Assembly: GCA_947625605.1 (NCBI GenBank)
Contig: CANQOY010000007.1
Coordinates: 1-61,507, forward strand
From: an uncultured Clostridia bacterium
Lineage (GTDB): Bacteria; Bacillota; Clostridia; Christensenellales; Borkfalkiaceae
Length of the DNA: 61,507 bases
Direction of reading: 5' to 3'
This document shows, in pieces, positions 24,238-32,867 of this stretch. Each line of letters begins with the position of its first letter. The first letter of the stretch is position 1. The position numbers and the translations under genes are program-made. The notes below the pieces were generated by a model. The model saw nothing but the letters and a program-made list of their open reading frames with translations. It was not told the DNA's origin and made no database searches.

Positions 24238-25116
24238 TCAATCCAATTTCTTCACATCGGCCGCAGAGAGCGCTTTGGCGCCCAAAATGGCCGCAAACGC
24301 CTCAAATTCATAGGCGGGAAAGAGAAACACGAGGGGCTCGTTCCCGCGGATGCGGACGGCATAATAGGGCTTGACGCCAAAGGTGCCGAGTTGCGCGTTG
24401 ATGCGTATTTTATACTGTTTATACGGTTCCCGGTTGGGAGGCAGTTGCTTATTCCATCCGCTGAACCACACCCATCTGCACACGCGGGAGACCCCCTCGA
24501 TGCGATCGTGCGGAATGCGGATCACGATCTCCGCGTCGGTGAGATAGAGCGCATCGCCGTCACGGTAGGCATAGGCGGGCACATTCGCATAGGGCGCGGG
24601 CCCTACGGAGGCCGGCTTCCCGAAACGCATCTTATAGGGGAAAGTCAGGATGTCCACGCGCACGGCCGTCTCGGGCACGTGAAGCGCGGAAAGCGAATCG
24701 CGCATGACGCGCTCCGTCTCCTCCGAAAGGGCGGAAAAGGCGGGAGCGGAGAGAACGTCCTTCTTCCTCTTGCGTTCGAGAAGAGCCATCGCCACGAAGA
24801 TGAGAATGCCGACGCCCCCTGCGCCGAGGATCCACCAAAGTCCGCGCCGCCCCATCTCTTCGAGGGAGGACTCGCCGTCCATAATCGCCCTGAGCCCGCC
24901 CATGAGAAGGGCTGCCGCCGCGATAAAGACGATCATCTTGATGAACGAAAACCAGATGGGAAAGGACGCGGCCTTCTGCATCTTCGCGGCGTCTTCCGAG
25001 AGACGGTTCCGCCGCGCGGCAAGTTCGCCGTCGATACGGCCTACCACAAATTCTTCGCTGTCGAGGCGGGCATTCCCGTCCGACGGTTTTACAGAATAGG
25101 AAAAGAGATTTTTCAT
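24238..25116 (-). CDS. Two-TM protein of unknown function
   Basis: 292 residues. After about 50 polar residues there are two membrane helices (about 54-75, FSFIKMIVFIAAAALLMGG, and about 92-112, LWWILGAGGVGILIFVAMAL), then a KRKKD basic stop and a cytoplasmic domain of about 170 residues rich in beta strands and aromatics. The domain's alternation and its YYAVRIRG...LVFLFPAYEFEAF end are loosely reminiscent of bacterial PH-like domains, but I do not claim that family. It is 10 bases after the ABC permease and probably in its operon. It is flanked on the far side by a permease tail remnant, so it seems to have been inserted between two permease copies. Confidence 0.65.
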   Translation of the reverse strand: MKNLFSYSVKPSDGNARLDSEEFVVGRIDGELAARRNRLSEDAAKMQKAASFPIWFSFIKMIVFIAAAALLMGGLRAIMDGESSLEEMGRRGLWWILGAGGVGILIFVAMALLERKRKKDVLSAPAFSALSEETERVMRDSLSALHVPETAVRVDILTFPYKMRFGKPASVGPAPYANVPAYAYRDGDALYLTDAEIVIRIPHDRIEGVSRVCRWVWFSGWNKQLPPNREPYKQYKIRINAQLGTFGVKPYYAVRIRGNEPLVFLFPAYEFEAFAAILGAKALSAADVKKLD

Positions 25117-25126
25117 AGTCTATGGA

Positions 25127-26236
25127 TCATTTCCCGAACATGACGCGCTCGCTCGAAAGAAATTTCGTCATGAGGAGCACGAGAAGCGCGCTGTATACGA
25201 AATTGAGCCCCACGCTCACAAGCGACTGCCACACGGGGATCTGCCCCGCAAAGAGCGAACCCATCGCGCCCACGGCGTTCAGAATGGGAATGCACACGAC
25301 CCAATCCCCCATCGTCGGCACAAAGGCGGAGACGATGGACAGGAGCATAAAGAGGATCATGATGACGCTCGTGTACGCCGAAGCCTCCTTCACCGAACGC
25401 GAGAGCGTGGAGACCGTCGTGATTGAGGCGACGATGAGCGGAACGAGGCTGAGGATGAGCAGGAAAATGAGCAGATAGCTCCATACGGGATACCCGCCGA
25501 ACGCTCCGAGGGAGACTCCCATGAGTTTCGGCATGGAGAGTGCGACGCCGAGAAAGCTCGATGCCGCGCCGATGGACGCGATGCAGGAGAGCGGAATGAC
25601 CTTTCCGAGGGCGATCTGGAAGCGGGGCGCGGACGTTGCGAGGATGGTGGAGAGCGTGCCGCGCTCCTTCTCCCCCGCCACCGATTCAATGGTAACTCCC
25701 ATGCATGTCGAGAAGATCAGGGTGACGATGAGGAAGGGAAGGAAGCCCGCAAAGAGCGTCCTGCCGATCTCCTCATCGCTCTTCACGCTCTCGGGGATCA
25801 CGGAAAACCGCATGCCGTAGCTTTCGAGCGCCGCACCCGCGATGGCGTAGAAGTTGCTGCTTTTTTCCTCTGCGCCGTTATAGACGATACGCACGCTGCT
25901 GTCCTGCGGAAATTCATCGAAGTTCTCCGAAAAGAGGAGTACGGCGGCCGCCTCACCGCGCTCGACTTCCGCCCGCGCGGCCTCCTCGTCTTCGAGGGGA
26001 AGCCATTCCACCGTGTCCCCCGTCGCGGCGATCGCCGTCTCGATGACGGAGACCGCGGCAGAGCTCCCTCCCACATATACTTTGTAGGCCTGCGGCTCTT
26101 TCTCTGCGTACATCGCCGTGCCCATGATGGAGTAGATGACATAGAGCAGAATGCCGGGGAGAAGCATGGTGACGATCAGCCGAGGATCGTGGAAGAAACG
26201 GTGAAATTCTTTCTTCATGAGGGCAATCAGTTTCAT
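25127..26236 (-). CDS. ABC-2 type transporter permease (NatB-like)
   Basis: 369 residues. An N-terminal membrane helix (about 17-37) is followed by an extracytoplasmic domain of about 130 residues. Then come about five membrane helices from about residue 170, including FLPFLIVTLIFSTCMGVTIESVAGEKERGT, here quoted for its ESVAGEKERGT loop, which is diagnostic of the NatB/ABC-2 family. Such permeases work with a NatA-like ATPase to export ions, lipids or small peptides. The start overlaps the ATPase stop by 4 bases. The C-terminal 25 residues have a paralogous remnant at 24144-24236. Confidence 0.88.
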   Translation of the reverse strand: MKLIALMKKEFHRFFHDPRLIVTMLLPGILLYVIYSIMGTAMYAEKEPQAYKVYVGGSSAAVSVIETAIAATGDTVEWLPLEDEEAARAEVERGEAAAVLLFSENFDEFPQDSSVRIVYNGAEEKSSNFYAIAGAALESYGMRFSVIPESVKSDEEIGRTLFAGFLPFLIVTLIFSTCMGVTIESVAGEKERGTLSTILATSAPRFQIALGKVIPLSCIASIGAASSFLGVALSMPKLMGVSLGAFGGYPVWSYLLIFLLILSLVPLIVASITTVSTLSRSVKEASAYTSVIMILFMLLSIVSAFVPTMGDWVVCIPILNAVGAMGSLFAGQIPVWQSLVSVGLNFVYSALLVLLMTKFLSSERVMFGK

Positions 26237-27009
26237 ACGATCTCCCCCTTCACCGCGCGGTAGATCTCAAAAAATTTATCTTCGAGCTGCATTTCGCCGC
26301 AGAGCTCTTGGAGCGTTCCCTCGGCGATGAGCCTGCCGTCGATGATGACGCCGACGCGGTCGCACAGCTTTTCGACGAGGGAAAAGATATGCGTGGAGAG
26401 GAGAATGCTCTTGCCCATCGCTTTGAGTTCGAGAAGAAAGTCGGTGACGACTTTGGCCGTGAGCACGTCGAGCCCGTTCGTGGGCTCGTCGAAGATGACG
26501 ACTGCGGGGTCGTGCACGATGGCGACGACGAGCGAGACCTTTTGGAGCATGCCCGTCGAGAGGTCCCCCACCCGCACGCCCCGAAAGCGGTCGATGCCGA
26601 AGCGCGAGAAGAGTTCCCGCTTGCGCGCGGCGAGCTTTTCTTTGGGAACGCCGTGCATTGCCCCGAAGAAGTCGAAGAGATAATCGGGCGTGAAGAACTT
26701 TTCGAGTTTGAGTTCGCTCGTCATGAAGCCGATCTTATCCCGCACCTTGTCGGGCTCTTTGACGACGGAATGCCCCGCGATGACGGCGTCGCCCGCGTCG
26801 GGTCTTATCAGCGTGGAGAGCATGCGGAGCGTCGTCGTCTTGCCCGCGCCGTTGGGCCCGAGAAGGCCGTAGATCTCCCCGCGGTACGCCGAAAACGAGA
26901 GCCCGTCCACCGCAATTTTGCGCGTCTCCCCCGTCTTTTCGATGCGCTGTTGTTTTTTGGAGAGCGTGAAGGTCTTTCTCAGCCCCTCCGCCCTTACGAT
27001 CTCTTGCAT
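26233..27009 (-). CDS. ABC transporter ATPase (NatA-like)
   Basis: 258 residues. Walker A GPNGAGKTTT is near residue 54, Q-loop region GFMTSE near 95, signature LSTGMLQK (a variant of LSGG usual in NatA/CcmA exporters) near 151, Walker B VVIFDEPTNGLD near 175, and H-loop STHIF. The DEPTNGLD and STGM form places it with exporters of the ABC-2 class, paired with the overlapping permease downstream. It is the first gene after the repeat array. No promoter of its own is obvious, so it may be transcribed through the array from the SPFH promoter. Confidence 0.93.
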   Translation of the reverse strand: MQEIVRAEGLRKTFTLSKKQQRIEKTGETRKIAVDGLSFSAYRGEIYGLLGPNGAGKTTTLRMLSTLIRPDAGDAVIAGHSVVKEPDKVRDKIGFMTSELKLEKFFTPDYLFDFFGAMHGVPKEKLAARKRELFSRFGIDRFRGVRVGDLSTGMLQKVSLVVAIVHDPAVVIFDEPTNGLDVLTAKVVTDFLLELKAMGKSILLSTHIFSLVEKLCDRVGVIIDGRLIAEGTLQELCGEMQLEDKFFEIYRAVKGEIV

Positions 27010-27049
27010 AAAACTCCTTTACTCCCCAATCTTCTCGTAGACAATAACT

Positions 27050-27812
27050 GCCCGATGAAACGACTGACCGCGATCTGCCTATGAAAGAGTAACAGCCTAT
27101 TCGTCTCACGGAATTTTCTTTTCCATTTTGAAAAGAAAATTCGTAAACTCGCTTGCGTCAGGCGGAATTCACTTCCGCCGTGCGCGACTCAATTTGCCGA
27201 ACCCTTTCGGCTCGTTGCCCGATGAAACGGCCGACCGCGAACTGCTTATGAAAGAGCAACGGCCCATTCGCCTCACGGAATTTTCTTTTCCATTTTGAAA
27301 AGAAATTCATAAACTCGCTTGCGTCAGGCGGAATTCACTTCCGCCGTGCGCGCCTCAATTTGCCGAACTCTTTCGGCTTGCTGCTTGATGAAACGACTGA
27401 CCGCGATCTGCCTATGAAAGAGCAACCGCCTATTCGCCTCATGGAATTTTCTTTTCCATGCAGAGAAGATTCGTGAACTCGCTTGCGTCAGGCGGAATTC
27501 ATTTCCGCCGTGCGCGACTCAATTTGCCGAACCCTTTCGGCTCATTGCCCGATGAAACGACTGACCGCAATCACCATATGAAAGAGCAACAGCCCATTCG
27601 CCTCACGGAATTTTCTTTTCCTCTTTGAAAAGAAAATTCGTGAACTCGCTTGCGTCAGGCGGAATTCACTTCCGCCGTGCGCGACTCAATTTGCCGAACC
27701 CTTTCGGCTCGTTGCCCGATGAAACGGCCGACCGCGAACTGCTTATGAAAGAGCAACGGCCCATTCGTCTCACGGAATTTTCTTTTCTATTTTGAAAAGA
27801 AAATTCGTGAAC
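27050..27812. repeat. Tandem array of ~165 bp hairpin-rich repeats (4.6 copies)
   Basis: Unit starts (at the GATGAAAC word) are at 27054, 27221, 27387, 27551 and 27718, giving periods of 167, 166, 164 and 167. The last copy stops at 27812, directly against the SPFH stop codon. Each unit holds three hairpins: GAATTTTCTTTTC / GAAAAGAAAATTC, GGCGGAA / TTCCGCC and CCGAA / TTCGG. Many copy-to-copy changes fall in loops. Period lengths that are not multiples of three and stops in all frames argue against coding. Copies 2 and 5 are nearly identical, which suggests recent duplication or conversion. Confidence 0.9.
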
Positions 27813-28754
27813 TTAGTATATGCTTCCCGTGCCGACGACGGGCTGGGCGTCGCGGTTGCCGCAGAGCACGACGAGAAGATTGGAGACCATTTGTGCCTTG
27901 CGCTCGTCGTCGAGTTCCACGATCTCCTCCTCGGAGAGCTTGTTGAGCGCCATCTGCACCATGGAGACGGCGCCTTCCACGATCTTCTGCCTTGCTGCGA
28001 TGATGGCGGAAGCCTGTTGCCGTTGGAGCATGGCCGCCGCGATCTCGGGCGCATACGCAAGGTGGGAAATGCGCGCTTCCAAAATTTCAATGCCCGCCAT
28101 GTCCGTGCGTTGTTGCAGTTCCCCGCGAAGTACCTCCGCGATCTCCTGCGCACTGCCGCGGAGCGAGGTCTCGTCGCCGTTCGTGGAGACGTCGTACGGG
28201 TACTGCCGCGCAACTTGGCGGATGGCGGCGTCGCACTGCGTGGAGAGGTACGCCATGTAATTTTCCACGTTAAAGACCGCCTTCGCCGTATTCGTGATGC
28301 GCCAGATGACGACGACGGAGATCTCGATCGGGTTCCCCTCTTCGTCGTTGACTTTCTGCTTGTCGTTGTTGAGCGTCATCGCCTTTAAGGAGAGCTTCCG
28401 CGCAAACCCCGCCGTCATGCCCCTTGCGGGATTGACCGCCGTGCAGAACGGGTTCACCCAGAAGAAACCGTCCCGCTTTATCGTACCGTGATATTTGCCG
28501 AAGAGCGTGAGCACGAATGCTTCGTTGGGCTGCAAGAGCTTGAAGCCGCCGCAAAGAAAGAGACCCGCGACGGTCACAAACACGCCGAGCACCATGAGCG
28601 CCGCAAACGCCGCGTTCTCGTCGAGAAGCACTGCGCCCACCGCAAACAGCGCGATCCCGCCCAAAATGACCGCGAGCACGACCGCAAGCATCATCCAGCC
28701 GCTTTTCTCGTGCGCGGGCCTCTCCGTGATCTTGTCGAAATCCTTAACTTCCAT
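27813..28754 (-). CDS. SPFH/band 7 domain membrane protein
   Basis: 313 residues. Two closely spaced membrane helices lie at about 19-44 and 50-73, followed by an SPFH domain ([20 protein letters not shown] around 75-95, then DGFFWVNPF, and [19 protein letters not shown] around 160) and a C-terminal helical coiled-coil segment with [24 protein letters not shown] (quoted only by its ends: AAAMLQ to IVEGA). SPFH proteins form membrane-bound oligomeric scaffolds. GGAGGAATATC precedes the ATG. The gene has its own promoter with overlapping TGATATCA palindromes. The repeat array begins at its stop codon. Confidence 0.93.
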   Translation of the reverse strand: MEVKDFDKITERPAHEKSGWMMLAVVLAVILGGIALFAVGAVLLDENAAFAALMVLGVFVTVAGLFLCGGFKLLQPNEAFVLTLFGKYHGTIKRDGFFWVNPFCTAVNPARGMTAGFARKLSLKAMTLNNDKQKVNDEEGNPIEISVVVIWRITNTAKAVFNVENYMAYLSTQCDAAIRQVARQYPYDVSTNGDETSLRGSAQEIAEVLRGELQQRTDMAGIEILEARISHLAYAPEIAAAMLQRQQASAIIAARQKIVEGAVSMVQMALNKLSEEEIVELDDERKAQMVSNLLVVLCGNRDAQPVVGTGSIY

Positions 28755-28771
28755 GATATTCCTCCGATTTC

Positions 28772-28790
28772 TGATATCATTTTGATATCA
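28772..28790 (-). promoter_or_regulatory. Tandem TGATATCA operator candidate
   Basis: Two perfect 8-bp palindromes TGATATCA (28772-28779 and 28783-28790) start 11 bases apart, one helical turn, and overlap the expected transcription start of the SPFH gene. Tandem short palindromes are the classic target of MetJ/Arc-type RHH repressors, and an RHH gene lies in the same locus. Confidence 0.5.
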
Positions 28791-28792
28791 TA

Positions 28793-28821
28793 ATGCTATC
28801 ACAAAACCACCGCGCTGTCAA
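28793..28821 (-). promoter_or_regulatory. SigA-type promoter of the SPFH gene
   Basis: On the minus strand, TTGACA (28816-28821), a 17-base spacer and TAGCAT (28793-28798), 39 bases before the ATG at 28754. Confidence 0.78.
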
Positions 28822-28844
28822 GGAGTTTTCCAAAAATTTCCATG

Positions 28845-28871
28845 AAAAAAAGCGGCACATCCGCCGCTTTT
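28845..28871 (-). terminator. Intrinsic terminator of the mutS-mutL-miaA-ynbB operon
   Basis: On the minus strand, stem AAGCGGC / GCCGCTT with a 6-base loop followed by seven T. It lies 16-42 bases after the stop of the PLP-enzyme gene. Confidence 0.88.
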
Positions 28872-28886
28872 CCGTTTGGTATCCCT

Positions 28887-30107
28887 TTATAGCAGTTTTC
28901 GGAGAATGGCCTTGCAGGCGAGCTTGCAGTGCTCATAGGTGAGCCCGCCCTGAAAATAGGCCGTATAGGGCTCCCGGATGGGCGCGTCTGCGGAGAGCTC
29001 GATGCTCGCGCCCTCGACGAAGGCCCCGGCCGCCATGATGACTTTATCGTCATAGCCCGGCATATCCCATGCTTCGAGCCGCACGAAGCTATCGACGGGA
29101 GAGACGTCCTGCACGGACTGAATGAAGTCCGTGAGCTCCCTCTCGGTGTTGAAGCGGATGGCGCGCGTGATGTCCGCGAGCGGCCGATTGGTTGCGGGAA
29201 AGTTTTCAAAGCCCAGATCCTCCATGCACTTCCCGATGAGAAGCCCTCCTTTCAAGGCCTGCGCGACGACGTGCGGCGCGAGAAAAAAGCCCTCGAAGAG
29301 GAGGCGGTAACCGGAAGCATACGAGCCGATCTCCGCGCCGACCGAGGGCGCGGTGAGGCGGTTTTCGCACATGCGGATATATTGCTCTTTGCCTGCGATA
29401 TAGCCGCCCGTGGGGGCGATCCCGCCCCCGGGATTCTTGATGAGGCTGCCCGCGATGAGGTCCGCACCCGCCTCGGCGGGCTCTTTCGTCTCCACAAATT
29501 CCCCGTAGCAGTTATCCACGAAGATGCAGCCCGAAAAGCCTTCTTTCCGCACGAACGCGCACATTTCCCCGATCTCGGAGACGGTGAACGCGTCGCGGAG
29601 ATCGTAGCCGCGGGAGCGCTGAATGTAGACCATGCGGTATTCTGTCTGACATAGTACTCTCTTTGCTGCCTCAAAGTCCACCTTTCCCGCGGCAGTGAGG
29701 GGCAAAATATCATAGGTCACGCCGAAGTCGGCGAGCGATCCATTGCCCTTTCCCCAGATGACGCCGCGGATGGTATCATACGGCATTCCCGTGAGGAACA
29801 AGATCCTGTCTCCCGGGCGCAACACGCCGAAGAGCGCGACGGTAAGCGTGTGCGTCCCCGAGAGCAGCGCGGGCGATACGATGGCCCGCTCGGCCCCGAA
29901 GGCGTCCGCATAGACCCGCCCGAGCACTTCCCGCCCCTCGTCCCCGTAGCCGTAGCCCGTGGAGGGATTGAAATGCCGGAGCGCGATCTGTTCCTTTCGG
30001 AAGGCGGCGAGCACCTTTTCCTGATTGTAGAGCGCAACTTCATCGACCGCCCGAAACTGCGCTTCGAGCGCCTTTTCCGCCCGCGCGATCCTATCTTCCG
30101 CGTTCAT
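28887..30107 (-). CDS. Methionine gamma-lyase family protein (YnbB-like)
   Basis: 406 residues from the ATG at 30107; the frame is open to 30206, but the extra region overlaps miaA and lacks homology. It is a PLP-dependent Cys/Met metabolism fold enzyme of the YnbB, also called aluminium resistance, family. STGYGYGDEGRE near residue 45, the PLP-Asp region GCIFVDNCYGEF near 200, and the PLP-Lys in GSLIKNPGGG near 232 are visible. The substrate is unknown. In Bacillus ynbB also lies downstream of mutSL-miaA-hfq; here hfq is missing and the start overlaps miaA by 17 bases. One 23-bp palindromic element (29636-29658) lies inside the frame. Confidence 0.9.
   Translation of the reverse strand: MNAEDRIARAEKALEAQFRAVDEVALYNQEKVLAAFRKEQIALRHFNPSTGYGYGDEGREVLGRVYADAFGAERAIVSPALLSGTHTLTVALFGVLRPGDRILFLTGMPYDTIRGVIWGKGNGSLADFGVTYDILPLTAAGKVDFEAAKRVLCQTEYRMVYIQRSRGYDLRDAFTVSEIGEMCAFVRKEGFSGCIFVDNCYGEFVETKEPAEAGADLIAGSLIKNPGGGIAPTGGYIAGKEQYIRMCENRLTAPSVGAEIGSYASGYRLLFEGFFLAPHVVAQALKGGLLIGKCMEDLGFENFPATNRPLADITRAIRFNTERELTDFIQSVQDVSPVDSFVRLEAWDMPGYDDKVIMAAGAFVEGASIELSADAPIREPYTAYFQGGLTYEHCKLACKAILRKLL
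29636..29658 (-). repeat. Intragenic palindromic element, copy 1
   Basis: Inside the YnbB-like gene. Minus strand begins AGTACTATGTCAGACA and continues GAATACC. The left arm AGTACTATGTC is partly complementary to the right arm. In frame it encodes VLCQTEY. Confidence 0.6.
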
Positions 30108-31005
30108 AGATCCCGATAACCTCCTCCGCACTCTCTCCCGTCTCCTTGGGGGCGATCCAATGCAGATTGGGCACCCTCTTGAAAAAAGTGATCTGCCGTT
30201 TGGCATAATTGCGGGTATTTTTCTCTATTATGTCTGACATAGTACTTAAATTATCGCCGTTTTTCAGGCATTCGGCCACCTCTTTGTAGCCGATCCCCTG
30301 CATGCTCCGCGCCGTCTCGGGGACGCCGGCCGCCAGCAGCGAACGCACCTCCTCCACGAGCCCTGCCTCCATCATCGCCTTTGTGCGCGCCGCGATCCGT
30401 GCGTATAGCTCGCCGCGGGGGTAATCGTAGGCAAACGCCTCATAGGCATAGCGCGGCGTGTCCCCGTCTGCCTGTTCGGACTTCTTCCTCCCCGTGAGTT
30501 CGAGGATTTCAAGGGCGCGGATGACGCGCTTCACGTCGTTCGGATGGAGCTTCGCCGCACTCTCGGGATCCGCCTCGGCGAGGCGGGCGTGAAGCGCCTC
30601 TCTCCCCTCAGCCGCCGCGAGTTTCTCGTATTTTTCGCGGATCTGCCTGTCCGCAGGCGCCGCGCCGAACGTGTGCGGATAGAGGATGGCGTTCAGGTAA
30701 AATCCCGTGCCTCCGCACAGGACGGGGACCTTTCCCCGTGCGAGAAGGCCGTCTACCACGGGAAGGGCGAGGCGTTCGAAGTCGCTCACGGAAAAGTCCT
30801 CCGCGGGGTCCGCCACGTCGATGAGATGGTGCGGGATCCCGCCCCGCTCTTCCTCGGTCGGCTTCGCCGTGCCGATATCGAGGCCGCGATAGATCAGGAA
30901 AGCGTCGCAGGAGACGATCTCGCCCCCCAACCTCTTCGCGCATTCCACGGCGAGCGCCGTCTTTCCCGAGGCCGTCGGCCCGCAGATGACAAGCAATTTT
31001 TTCAT
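30091..31005 (-). CDS. miaA: tRNA dimethylallyltransferase MiaA
   Basis: 304 residues from ATG 31005, which overlaps the mutL stop by 4 bases. It adds dimethylallyl to A37 of tRNAs reading U-start codons, the substrate for MiaB. The P-loop GPTASGKT is at 9-16. DSRQ-like segment is SCDAFLIYRGLDIGTAK (about 35-51). GGTGFYLNAIL is near 98, and the C-terminal YAKRQITFFKR is typical. Note that the usual DS(R/M)Q(V/L)Y reads DAFLIY, a divergence in the second motif. The second copy of the palindromic element (30224-30246) lies in the C-terminal part. Confidence 0.95.
   Translation of the reverse strand: MKKLLVICGPTASGKTALAVECAKRLGGEIVSCDAFLIYRGLDIGTAKPTEEERGGIPHHLIDVADPAEDFSVSDFERLALPVVDGLLARGKVPVLCGGTGFYLNAILYPHTFGAAPADRQIREKYEKLAAAEGREALHARLAEADPESAAKLHPNDVKRVIRALEILELTGRKKSEQADGDTPRYAYEAFAYDYPRGELYARIAARTKAMMEAGLVEEVRSLLAAGVPETARSMQGIGYKEVAECLKNGDNLSTMSDIIEKNTRNYAKRQITFFKRVPNLHWIAPKETGESAEEVIGIYERGR
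30224..30246 (-). repeat. Intragenic palindromic element, copy 2
   Basis: Inside miaA. Minus strand begins AGTACTATGTCAGACA and continues TAATAGA. It contains the perfect core TATGTC-A-GACATA. It is read in a different frame from copies 1 and 3 (STMSDII). Confidence 0.6.
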
Positions 31006-32867
31006 ACGATGCGTTTGAAGAGCTTTTCCATCTCGCTCTTTCCCACGTGGACCGCGACGGGACGGCCGTGCGGGCATTTGAGCCCCATGTTCCCGTCCAT
31101 CCTCTCGATGAGCGAGCGGGCCTCCTCGTCGGTGAGGGGTTCCCCTCCCTTGACAGCCGCCTTGCACGCCGCCGAGGCAAGTTTATCTTTGAGGATCTCG
31201 GAGAGTTTGATGGCGCGCAGGGATTCCATGGAGCGCAGAACGTCGCCGAAGAAAGCTTCGAGGTCGATCTCCGTCAGATCGCCCGGAACAGCGGAAACTT
31301 TCACGGAGCCCGCGCCGAAGGGCTCGATCTCGAACCCGATCTCGCGGAGCAGCGGGAAATTCTTTTCCAGAAAAGCATACTCCTGCGCATTCAGGGAGAG
31401 CGTATAGGGCATGAGCATGGGCTGGGACACGATGCTGCGGGCCTCCATTTTGGCGCGGAGCCGATCGTAGTTGAGCCGTTCGTGCGCGGCATGCTGGTCG
31501 ATGATATAGGCGTCGTCTCCGCATTCATAGAAGAGATAGGTGCGGAAGAGCTCGCCCTTGTAGACGAGCGCCCCCACTTCCACGCGCTGCTGCCCCTTTT
31601 TCTCCTCCCGAAGCAGGAGGCGCTTGTTCTCCTCGAAGTAGTCCTCCCGACGCTCTTCGGCAACGGGCGAATGCACTTCGAGCGCGCCGCCGCCCGCGCC
31701 GAAGTCGCGCCGCGGAACGCTCCCCTTGCCCGCCGTGAGCGGGATCTCGAACTGCAATTCCTTCTTCGCCTGCGCATACGTCATCGCGGGAGCGGCCTCC
31801 GCAGGCTTTCCCGCGGGGGGATCCGCACTTCTTCTTCGCGCCGTTTCCCCGTCCGAAAAAGTCCCCGTGAGGTATTCGAGCGCGCGGGAGTTTCCGTCCA
31901 AAACAGCGGAGACCACGGAGTACACGGTGCCGTAGATGATCTGGTTGTCCGCAAAACGCACATCCGCCTTGTTCGGGTGCACGTTGACGTCTACGATCTC
32001 GGGAGGGACGTCCAAAAAGAGCACATAGAAGGGATACTGCCGCTTCATGAGGTAGCTCGCATAGGCGTTCGTCAGCGCGGCCGAGACCGTCTGGTTGACG
32101 ACGTATCTCCCGTTGACGAAGAGGCTCTGATACGTCCTGTTCGGCTTGGAAAAGTTCTGGTCGCCGATATAGCCGCGGAGCTTGATCCCGTGTTTCTCCG
32201 CGTCGATCTCATAGAGATTATCCAAAATTCCCGCGCCGTAGACGGCGGCCAACGCGGAGGCAAGCCCGTCGCCGTAGGAGCGGTATTTGACCTTTCCGTT
32301 TGCGGAATAGGTAAAGGCGATATCGGGGCGGGAAAGGATAAAGCGCCCCACCGTGCCCGTGATGTCCCCCTCTTCCTGTGCGTCCGACTTCAAAAATTTC
32401 AGGCGGGCGGGAATGTTGCGGAAGAGTTCCTCCACCGTGACCTCCGTGCCCACCGCGCCTGCCGCGGGAAGGATGTTGCCGAGCCGTCCTCCCTCCGAAG
32501 CGAGCGAATAGGCCTCCGCTCCCTCCGTGCGGGAGACGATCTTCATCTTGGAGACAGCCGCGATGGAGGCAAGCGCCTCGCCGCGGAAGCCGAGCGTCGT
32601 CACGCCGAAGAGATCGTCCGCCGTCCTGAGTTTGCTCGTCGCATGCGGCTTGTAGGCGGCAACGAGGTCGTCCTTTGCGATCCCGCCGCCGTTATCCGTG
32701 ACGCGGATGAGCGTCTTCCCGCCGTCTGCGATCTCCACGGAAATCTCCGTCGCGCCCGCGTCCACCGCGTTCTCGACGAGTTCCTTTACGACGGAATAGG
32801 GGCGGTCCACGACCTCCCCCGCCGCGATCTTGTTATAGACGTCGGGTTCCAAAATATTGATCTTCAT
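31002..32867 (-). CDS. mutL: DNA mismatch repair protein MutL
   Basis: 621 residues from ATG 32867, which overlaps the mutS stop by 4 bases. The N-terminal GHKL ATPase has KIAAGEVVDRP (about 13-23), ELVENAVDAGAT, DNGGGI and TLGFRGEAL. After a variable linker, the C-terminal endonuclease domain has DQHAAHERLNYD, the DQHA(X)2E(X)4E motif with Asp in the last position. A nicking MutL is expected in bacteria lacking MutH. Intact, unlike its partner mutS just upstream. Confidence 0.96.
   Translation of the reverse strand: MKINILEPDVYNKIAAGEVVDRPYSVVKELVENAVDAGATEISVEIADGGKTLIRVTDNGGGIAKDDLVAAYKPHATSKLRTADDLFGVTTLGFRGEALASIAAVSKMKIVSRTEGAEAYSLASEGGRLGNILPAAGAVGTEVTVEELFRNIPARLKFLKSDAQEEGDITGTVGRFILSRPDIAFTYSANGKVKYRSYGDGLASALAAVYGAGILDNLYEIDAEKHGIKLRGYIGDQNFSKPNRTYQSLFVNGRYVVNQTVSAALTNAYASYLMKRQYPFYVLFLDVPPEIVDVNVHPNKADVRFADNQIIYGTVYSVVSAVLDGNSRALEYLTGTFSDGETARRRSADPPAGKPAEAAPAMTYAQAKKELQFEIPLTAGKGSVPRRDFGAGGGALEVHSPVAEERREDYFEENKRLLLREEKKGQQRVEVGALVYKGELFRTYLFYECGDDAYIIDQHAAHERLNYDRLRAKMEARSIVSQPMLMPYTLSLNAQEYAFLEKNFPLLREIGFEIEPFGAGSVKVSAVPGDLTEIDLEAFFGDVLRSMESLRAIKLSEILKDKLASAACKAAVKGGEPLTDEEARSLIERMDGNMGLKCPHGRPVAVHVGKSEMEKLFKRIV

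Noticed and set aside
27050-27812. CRISPR array
   Set aside because: The repeat unit is about 165 bp and nearly the whole unit is repeated. There are no short identical repeats with unique spacers and no cas genes nearby.
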